Below, in pieces: positions 56,878-64,000 of a DNA stretch of 64,000 nt. Each line of letters starts with the position of its first letter. Position 1 is the first letter of the stretch. The notes under the pieces were generated by a model that was not told the origin of the DNA, made no database searches, and saw only the letters and a list, made by a program, of their open reading frames with translations. Location: NCBI RefSeq assembly GCF_963259705.1, contig NC_081840.1:6567062-6631061 (forward strand). The letters run 5' to 3'. The position numbers and the translations under genes were made by a program. This DNA comes from Myotis daubentonii (Eukaryota > Chordata > Mammalia > Chiroptera > Vespertilionidae).

Positions 56878-57189
56878 CTAGATGCCCAGTGCACGAATTT
56901 GTGCACTGGTGGGGTCCCTCAGCCTGGCCTGTGGACATCCCCAAAGGGGTCCCAGATTTTGAGAGGGCACAGGCCATGCCAAGGGACCCCCACCGGTGCA
57001 CAATCATGGCCAGGGAGGGACTGTGGGAGGACCCCAGGGTGTGTCTGGCCCATCTCACCCAGTCCCGATCGGCTGGACCCCAGCAGCAAGCTAACCTACC
57101 AGTCGGAGCGTCTGCCCCCTGGTGGTCAGTGCACATCATAGCTACCGGACAAATGGTCAAATGGTCGCTTAGGCTTTTATATATACAGA
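56878..57189 (-). mobile_element. Non-autonomous Helitron, 312 bp
   Basis: On the minus strand it begins TCTGTATATATAAAAGCC and ends GTGCACTGGGCATCTAG. The palindrome region is gtgcacgaatttgtgcac on the plus strand. It lies 78 bp from the previous Helitron in the same L1 and in the same orientation. Confidence 0.93.
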
Positions 57190-58090
57190 TTATCAAAGAA
57201 TTTTCTAAAGTGGTTGTAGCATTTCACACTTTCATAGCAATTTATAAGAAGCCCAATTGTTCCACATCCTCAGTGACACTTGATAGTGTCCGTTTTCTAT
57301 CTTAGTCATCCTGTGGGTATGAAATGGACTAACTAACTATGGTATTAAATTACATTTCTCTAATAATGCTAAGTACCTTTTTACAAACATAGTCACCATT
57401 TGTAGATCCTCTTTTGTGGAATATCTGTGCCAATCTTTTGCTCATATTTTATAGAACTATCTTTTTACTTTTGTTTTATAGGAGCTCTGTAATATATTCT
57501 GAATATAAGTCCTTCTCAAAATATATAGACTGTAAATACGGTCTCCTAACCTGTTGCTTGCATTTTCACTTTACTAAAGGAGCCTTTTAATGAGCAGAGC
57601 AGAAATCATTAATTTTGATGAAATCCAGTTTATCATTTTTTCCTTGCATGGTTACCTTTTGGAAATTCTCTAAGAATTTATTTGAGACCAAGGTATCAAA
57701 GATGTTTTCCAATTATTTACTTTTTAAATTTAGGTCTATGGTCCACATAGAAATAAGTTTCGTATGGTATGACATCGGAGTCAAGATTCATCCCCCGAAC
57801 CCTCATATGGATATCCAGTTGTTCCAGGATCATTTGTTGGAAAGAGTTTTCTTTCTTCATGGAATTACACTGGAGCTTTCATTAAATGTCAATTGGTCAT
57901 TTATGTGTGAATCTATTCAAGACCATTCTGTTACTGATTTATTTGTCTAATTATATGCCAATACCACATTGAAATGACTACTGTTAACATTATAGCGATT
58001 TTTGAAATCAGATGGCGTAGGTGCAATAACATTGTTTATCTTTTACGTACTTGCACTGGCAATTCTAGGTCCTTTATATTCCCATATAAA

Positions 58091-58624
58091 TTTTTGAACA
58101 GCTTTATTGAGATATAATAACTGACATACAACTAATTGCATGTAAGTGTGCAATTTGATAGGACTTGGTATATGTGTACGTCTGTGAACCATCGCCCCTA
58201 TCAGGAAAATGAACACATCCATCATCCCCCAAAGCTTGCTACTTCGTAATGAACTGCTCCTTCTAGCATGAAATGTCCTTCTTTATCTTTGATAGAATTC
58301 ATTCATGTCAAATGTAGCTATGGGTTAAATAAACTGCCTTGCTATTTAATTCCTGTTGTTCCTTTTGTTCTTGTTTTTTTATCTTCCTCTTCTGCCTTCA
58401 TCAAATATATTTAGCAAACCAATTTATCCCCTACTTTGGATATTTAGGAATATCTCTTTTCATTATTATTTTTATGATTACTATAATAGGTAATCACATC
58501 TTTCTTGAATTAACATTATACCACTTCACATATAAGAATCTTACAACAGTATATTCTTATTTCGCCTTCTTTCATCCTTTGTGCAATTATATTATTGTAT
58601 TTCTACACACTGCTACATTGAAAT
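58091..58624 (-). mobile_element. Probable L1M fragments, reverse, AT-rich
   Basis: acagctttattgagatataa (58100-58119) and ctgtgaaccatcgcccctat are reversed L1M 3' UTR. From about 58340 the sequence is AT-rich and probably L1-derived, but without a firm landmark. Confidence 0.55.
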
Positions 58625-61600
58625 GAAAATATGTTTAACAGCAACATAAAAGTATATAAAAGTATAAAACTCACTGTAAAGGTAAATATATAAATCCATT
58701 TTCAAGCATGCTTGAAAAAAATAAAAAATAGATTCAGCAAAGAAACAGAAGTTCTCAGAAAAAAATAGAAGATAAGAAAATAAAAATGAAAACTATAGAA
58801 TAGACACATACAATAACCAAAATAAAAATATCAATGGATACGATCCACAGTAGAAGGGAGAGGACATAGAAAAGCATCACTAAACCTGAAAAACAGATGA
58901 AAGATCAAGTGTTTCAGGAGCCTGTGGGACTCTGAGAGAGGCAACATTCATGTTATAGGAATCCCAGGAAGAGAGGGGAAAGAGGAGGGGCTGGGGAAAA
59001 GTATTTGAAGAAAGAATAGCTGAAATGTCCCTAAATTTGGCAAAAGACATAGGTCTACATATATGAGAAGCTATGTAAACCCCAAACAGATTTAAGCAAA
59101 AGACAAAATCCATGCCAAGACATGTCATACTCAAACTTCTGAACAGTCAAACGGGGCGCGCGCACGCGCTCGCACACACACACACACACACGCACGCACA
59201 TTAAAGGCAGTGAGAGAGAAACAACATCTTACCTACACGGGGAAAAGACAATTAAAATAATGATGAATTCCTCATGAGCAACCATGAGACCAGAAGGAAG
59301 TGACAGAATTTTTTTCAAGGACTGAGGAAAAAGAATGATCAATGCAGATCAATTCAATATCCAGAGAAAAATATTCTTCAGCAATTAAGAGGAACTCAGA
59401 TCATTCTGAGAGGAAGTAAAGCTAAGAGGACTTGCCACCAGCTGACCTACCTCAAAAAATAGCAAAAGGGCTCAGCCAGTGTTGCTCAGTGGTTGAACCA
59501 AGAGGTCACTTTTCGATTCCCCGTCAGGGCACATGCCCGGTTTGTGGGCTTGATGGTCAGTAGGAGGCATGTAGGAGGCAGCTGATCAGTGATTCTCTCT
59601 TATTGATATTTATATATATATCTTTTTCCCTCTTTCTTCCTCTCTGAAATCAATAAAGATACATTTTTTAGAAAAAGAATGGCTAAAGGGAGTTCTCAAA
59701 ACATAAAGAAACTGATTAAAATCAAGGAATCCTGGAACGTCAAAAAGGAAAAAGCAACAAAAAGAGCAAAACTACGAGTCAATATGACAGACTTTCCTCC
59801 TCTTGAGTTTTCTAAATTATGTTTGACAGTTGAAGAAAAAATTGTAACACCATCTGATGCAGTTTTCAATGTATGTAGAAGAAATATTTAAGACAATTAT
59901 ACTATAAACAAGGAAGAGTAAATGGGTGTAAAAAGAGGTAATTTTTAAAACTTCACTTGAAATAGTAAAATGATGACACCTACAGACTGTGATAAGTTAT
60001 GTGTATATAATTAAGTATCTAACCCAACCACTAAAAAATCTATATAAAGGTACACTCAAAAACACTCAAAATAAAATAAATTCATGTGACATATTTAAGA
60101 ATAATAGCACAAACGAGAGGTGAGGAAATAAATTGATATTTCAATATGGTTGCTGTACTTTCTCAGAATTAAGTTATTGTTTACCTAAAGGACATTGTGA
60201 CAAGTTAAAAGTGCATATTGTAATCCATAGAATAACCACTGAGCAAGTCAAGCATAGCTAAAAACAAGCAAAGGGAAATAAAAATGACACCTCGAAAATT
60301 TGCCTAAAACAATACAGAAGTCAGGAAAAGAGCAACAGAATAACAAAAATGCATGAGTCATACAGAATACAAATTAAAAATACCAGATGTAAACCCAATC
60401 ATATCAATAATTATATTAAATGTGAATGGACTAAATGCTCCAGTTGAGAGATATGGATTGTAAACTACATAAAAATAAAAATTTACCTAATTGGTGACTA
60501 CAAAAGACACACTTTAGATGCAAAGACACAAGTAGATTGAAAGTAAAAGAATGGAAAAAGACATATGATGCAACAGTAATCTTAGAAAAGCTGGAGTAGC
60601 TATACTAATATCAGACAAAATAGACTTTAAAATGAGAAATATTACTAAAGCCCAAGAGGAATAGTTCCTAATGATGAAATAATCTATACATCGGGGACAA
60701 AGAGTAGTTACGAATTTATATGCATCTAAAAACCGAGCTCTAAAGTAATGAAACAAAGTCTGATAGAATTGAGAAGAATAATAGATACTTCAACAATGAT
60801 ACTTTAATTTAAACAGTTGATTTAAATCATCTTTTCCTGGTAAATGACACAATAAATAAGCAGAAAGCCTGTAAAAATATAGGAGATGTGAAAAACACTA
60901 TCAAACAACTAATTTCTGGGCAATTGAATTCGTAATTTAAAACATTCCCCCCAAATAAAGCCCAGACCAGACGGCTTCAAACATACATAGAAAGATCCAC
61001 TTGAACAATTGCAGGAAAATGCAGTTTTTTCAAGCACACCTGCAGCATTCTCCAGGTTAGAGCATGTGCCAGGCACAAAAAAGTTCTTAATAAATTTAAA
61101 ATAATTGAAATAACCTAAAAGTATCTTCTCTGGCCACACCAGAGTTCAATGAGAAATCAACATCAGGAAAACTCAGGGAAGTACTCATACTTAGAAATCA
61201 AACACCACACTTCTAAATAACCCATGATTCAAAGGAAAAAATAAAAATGGAACTGAAAAAGTACAAAACAAAATGAAAGTGTGATATTGAATTAGAGGAA
61301 AATTTCAGATTGAAAATCTTATATAAGAAAAGAACAAAATCAAGAACTAAAGATGGGACATCACTACAGAATTCCACAAATTAAAGGGGGTGATAAAAGA
61401 TGATTATGAACAATTTATGTCAAAACCTTAAACTTAAGTGGAAAAAAAAATCCTGAAAAAAAATCAAAACTAAGTAAAGAATAAAAAGAAAGAAAAATGT
61501 CTAAGCAATTAAATCAGTAATTTAAAACCTTCCCCCAAATAAAGCATAGGCCAGGATGGCTTCATGGACGACTTCTACCAAACACTTAAGGGAAAAATAA

Positions 61601-61887
61601 CACCAACTCTTCACTAAATCTTTCAAGAAAAAAAAGGAGTATAAGATTGTTTCCAATTCAGTTTTTGAAACCATATTCCCCTGATATCAAGAACTGACAA
61701 AGGCATCACGAGAAAATAAAACTACAGACCAATATATCCCTCATAAAAACTGATGCCGCAATCATTAGCAAAATATTAGCAAATGGATCCAAGTAACAAA
61801 TAAGGCTGATTTTACATGATAAACAGTGGGGTTTATCCCAGAAATATAAGGTTGGTTGACTTCCAAAAGTCCACTTAGTCAACCACA
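58625..61887 (+). mobile_element. Old L1M element, ORF1 through mid reverse transcriptase, plus strand
   Basis: Landmarks in L1M order: agagaggggaaagaggaggg (58968-58987), ctcatgagcaaccatgagac (59272-59291), cctcctcttgagttttctaa (59795-59814), atattaaatgtgaatggact (60412-60431, start of the endonuclease region), agctggagtagctatactaa (60589-60608), cagaccagacggcttcaaac (60962-60981), tggcttcatggacgacttct (61557-61576) and acagaccaatatatccctca (61724-61743). It is full of stops. A SINE is nested at about 59469. (CA)n lies at about 59173-59200. A repeated phrase near 60930 and 61530 (ccccaaataaagc) suggests an internal duplication. Confidence 0.85.
59469..59670 (+). mobile_element. Ves-type SINE nested in L1M
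   Basis: Starts ggctcagccagtgttgctca, with the box B-like cgattccccgtcagggcaca (59514-59533), the central ggaggcatgtaggaggcagc and the tail ctctctgaaatcaataaaga. The copy has lost a few bases between boxes A and B. The target duplication is degraded (tagcaaaag, tagaaaaag). Confidence 0.9.
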
Positions 61888-62538
61888 TGATTTTTTTTAT
61901 CCTTCACTCTGTTAGCGTGGGTGTCACGTTCCTGATTTGTGTACGTCGAACCATCCTGTACCCCAGGGATCAATCCACTTGATCGTCGCGTAGGACCCTT
62001 TTCATGTGCTGTGGAGTTTGGTTTTCTGGCAGTCTCTTAAGGAGTTCTGCATCTACGTTCATCAGGAATATCGGCCTGTAACTTCCTTTCCTTGAAGTGT
62101 CTGTGGACTTGGCTTTGGTGTGAGAATAATGCCGGCCTTGCAACATGAGTTTGTAAGTGTTCTCGTCTCTTTGGAAGAGTTCGAGAAGGATTAAAACGAA
62201 TTCTTCTTTAACTGGGAGGATTTACCCATAGAGCCATCTGGTCCTGGGCATTACTGTGTTGGGAGGTTTTTGATTCACGGTTTAAATTTCCTTACTCATC
62301 GTTCTTGGCCTGTCCCGATTTTGTATGTCTTCATGATTCATTCTTGGTAGGTTTTATCGTTTTAGGAATGTACCCATTTCTTCTTGATTATCTAATTTGT
62401 TGGCATGTAATTGTTCAGAGGAGTCTCTTATGGTCCTTTGTATTTCTGTGATATCAGTTGCAATGACTCCTCTTTCATTTATAATTTTATTTATTTGACT
62501 CTTCTCCTTTTTTTTTTTTCCCTTGGTGAGACTAGCTA
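61888..62538 (-). mobile_element. LINE-1 ORF2 segment, inverted half of a second 5'-inverted L1
   Basis: Reversed L1 reverse transcriptase landmarks: cttcactctgttagcgtggg (61902-61921), cgaaccatcctgtaccccag (61947-61966), catctacgttcatcaggaat (62050-62069) and cttggtgagactagctaaac (62522-62541). It meets plus-strand L1 at about 62539. Confidence 0.82.
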
Positions 62539-63020
62539 AACAATCCTAAAATTGATATGGAACCATGAAAGGCCAAGTAGGCAAAGCGCGGTCTTGAGAA
62601 AGAAGAATAAAGCTGGAGGACTCACACTTCCGGATTTCACACTACATTATGAAACTACAGTGATCAACACAGCATGGTACTGGCATAAAAACAGACATAT
62701 AGACAGAGTAGAGGGCCCAGAAATAGATCCTCAAATATACACTCAGCTTTGATATGGGCACCGAGAATACACAATTGGGAAAGGACAGTCTCTTCAAAAA
62801 ACGGCACTGGGAAAACTGGGTATCCATGTGCAACGTAATGAAATTGGACTCTCATCTTACACCATACACAAAAATTAACTCAAAATGGATAAACGACTTC
62901 CATACAAGACTGACACCATGCCGGGGTCCTGCCCCAGCGGGTCCAGGGGTTCCCCAAAGGTGTGGACGGAGTCGGCGAAGAAGGAATGACACGGGGACAG
63001 TGTTCAGTTGATCAGCAGCC

Positions 63021-63318
63021 TAGCCAGGATCTCTAGCCAGGATCTCCAGAGAGGTTCTGCTTTGGATCTCCAGCGAGGTTCTGTAGCCATGTTCCCTCGC
63101 TAGGTTCTCCAGCCAGGTTCTGTCCAGGCTCTCCAGTCAGGTTCAGTGTCCAGGTTCCAGTCAGGTTCTCCTGCCAATCTCTGTAGTCAGGTTCAGTCCA
63201 GGATCCCTTGCCATGTTCTCCCGCTAGGCTCTGTCTCTAGGCTCCGAGGCCAGTCCCGGTCCAGGATCCTCCGGCATGCTCTCTCCAGCAAAGTTCTTCT
63301 GTCTCTAGGCTCCGAGTA
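63021..63318 (-). repeat. Degenerate 11-13-bp repeats inside the LTR
   Basis: About fifteen variants of ggttctccagcca and ggctctgtcca-like units follow one another on the plus strand (for example ggatctctagcca, ggatctccagaga, ggttctccagcca, ggctctccagtca, ggttcagtgtcca). They lie downstream of the LTR's TATA box in its transcriptional sense. Confidence 0.85.
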
Positions 63319-63375
63319 GATTCTGTCTTCTTGATTCTGTTCTAAGTTCTGAGTGTTTCTGTCTTGTTACAACTG

Positions 63376-63383
63376 TATTTATA
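63376..63383 (-). promoter_or_regulatory. TATA box of the solo LTR
   Basis: tatttata on the plus strand reads TATAAATA on the minus strand, within GGTATAAATACAG. The position inside the LTR fits the U3/R promoter. Whether it is active is unknown. Confidence 0.6.
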
Positions 63384-63960
63384 CCAGTTGATTCAATCCT
63401 ATCAATCTCTATTACAAAGGTTAGGGCGTTTCTTATCTCCATTCCAGGGAGAAAAGATTATGTAGTTTAAGCATGATTGTTCGTAGTTAAAGGGATTAAT
63501 TACCCGCCTGGCACTTAGTTGAGGGGTTTTATTCCCTCCCTAACTTCAGGGGAAAATCCCTACCTGGGGATTCAACCTTTCTCGGAGAGGTGACCTTGGT
63601 TAAAACACAGCGCCAAGAAGGTGAGCAAGCATATTAAGAACCATATGCCATATATGCCAGGTCCCTTGAAACAGCAAGGATGGACCGGCTCCCGGCAACA
63701 CCATAAAACTCCTAGAGGAAGACATAGGGAAAACCTCCTTGACATTGGTCTTAGCGGTGATTTCTTGGCTCTGACACCAAAGGCACAGGCAATAAAAGCA
63801 AAAATAAAACACGTGGGACATCAAACTAAAAAGCTTCTGCCCAGCAAAAGAAACAACAAAATGAAAAGGCAACTTGTGGAATGGGAGAAAATATTTGCAA
63901 AATATATGAGGAACTCACACAAGTTAGCAAAAGAACCAAACAAACCTAAATGATTTAAAC

Positions 63961-64000
63961 CAGCTGTCGCCAACCTTTCAGACCTCACGGACCACCAGTG
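63961..64000. mobile_element. hAT element, 5' end only (cut by window edge)
   Basis: cagctgtcgccaacctttca (63961-63980) is the typical left terminal repeat of another non-autonomous hAT family. It follows atttaaac, the probable target site. The right end is outside the window. Confidence 0.7.

Larger units (their letters stand above)
55800..58090 (-). mobile_element. L1M ORF2/3' UTR, reverse, with SINE and two Helitrons nested
   Basis: Reverse landmarks run continuously once the nested elements are removed: ttgatggacatttgggctgt (56047-56066), aaagtggttgtagcatttca (57206-57225), ccacatcctcagtgacactt (57262-57281), ggatatccagttgttccagg (57810-57829) and gccaataccacattg (about 57956). Nested at 56130-56410 (SINE), 56426-56799 and 56878-57189 (Helitrons). 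It is heavily mutated. Confidence 0.88.
62919..63697 (-). mobile_element. Solo LTR of an endogenous retrovirus (class II-like), 779 bp
   Basis: Bounded by TGCCGGG...CCCGGCA, a perfect 7-bp inverted end pair of the TG...CA type. It is flanked by an exact 6-bp target duplication acacca (62913-62918 and 63698-63703). A 6-bp duplication is typical of class II (betaretrovirus-like) elements. On the minus strand a TATA box TATAAATA maps to 63376-63383, about 315 bp into the element, which sets U3 against R/U5. The R/U5 side holds degenerate short repeats (63021-63318). There is no internal viral coding sequence; recombination between two LTRs would explain this. Confidence 0.93.
62539..63960 (+). 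mobile_element. LINE-1 ORF2 C-terminal part, forward half, split by a solo LTR
   Basis: atatggaaccatgaaaggcc (62554-62573), gaataaagctggaggactca (62606-62625), cagcatggtactggcataaa (62670-62689) and aactcaaaatggataaacga (62877-62896) lie left of the LTR. ccataaaactcctagaggaa (63701-63720) and ttctgcccagcaaaagaaac (63834-63853) lie to its right. Open frames at 62552-62752, 62754-63011 and 63621-63953 are pieces of ORF2 separated by stops, frameshifts and the LTR. The copy continues towards the window's right edge. Confidence 0.88.

Noticed and set aside
62552..63953. Separate small genes in three frames
   Set aside because: They are broken pieces of LINE-1 ORF2 interrupted by stops and the solo LTR.

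Overview
This window is nuclear DNA from a placental mammal, almost certainly a vespertilionid bat. Three kinds of mobile element point there together. First, there are bat tRNA-derived (Ves-type) SINEs, several with exact target-site duplications. Second, there are seven non-autonomous Helitrons with the HeliBat signature: a 5' TC(C/T)TATA-like start, a palindrome around GCACGAAATTTCGTGC and a 3' CTAG-like end, inserted between A and T. Third, there are several young non-autonomous hAT elements with 8-bp target-site duplications. The rest of the background is general mammalian: old L1M LINE-1 pieces, MaLR/MLT1-type LTRs, MIR and L2 scraps.

I find no protein-coding gene, exon or RNA gene that I can defend. 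The long open frames, most of them 200-290 codons, lie in GC-rich unique DNA or in simple repeats. They carry no recognisable domain and overlap each other on both strands. The window reads as intergenic or long-intron sequence.

Layout. 1-1045: a 5'-inverted L1 with a nested hAT, then a SINE. 1046-16.6 kb: GC-rich, mostly unique DNA with a few candidate regulatory blocks (4.4-4.96, 6.5-7.06, 10.8-11.06, 13.3 and 15.15-15.35 kb) and a 570-bp GATG array. 16.6-20.15 kb: an LTR, an L1 tail split by a Helitron, and a 2.8-kb reverse L1 carrying two SINEs and a Helitron. 20.15-37 kb: unique DNA with two SINEs, two MLT1 LTRs, one hAT, a reverse L1M block (26.5-28.3 kb), a 136-bp direct duplication (24.1 and 24.6 kb) and CA/GT-rich tracts. 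37-47 kb: three hAT elements and several nested L1/LTR composites. 47-53.8 kb: unique DNA with a 34-bp minisatellite and further candidate conserved blocks. 53.8-64 kb: AT-rich and almost wholly repeat-derived. It holds the longest hAT copy, four Helitrons, three SINEs and several L1 segments in both orientations. A young 779-bp solo LTR, with a perfect 6-bp duplication, sits in a second 5'-inverted L1.

No genes can be shown to work together. What the window does show is a clear order of insertions: old L1M and MLT1 first, then SINEs, hATs and Helitrons, then the solo LTR. It also shows several short AT-rich, TAAT-rich islands that look like distal regulatory DNA. Those islands are inferred from base composition and motifs only; no alignment could be run. 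Repeat family names below rest on recognising sequence landmarks, and subfamily assignment would need a RepeatMasker/Dfam search.
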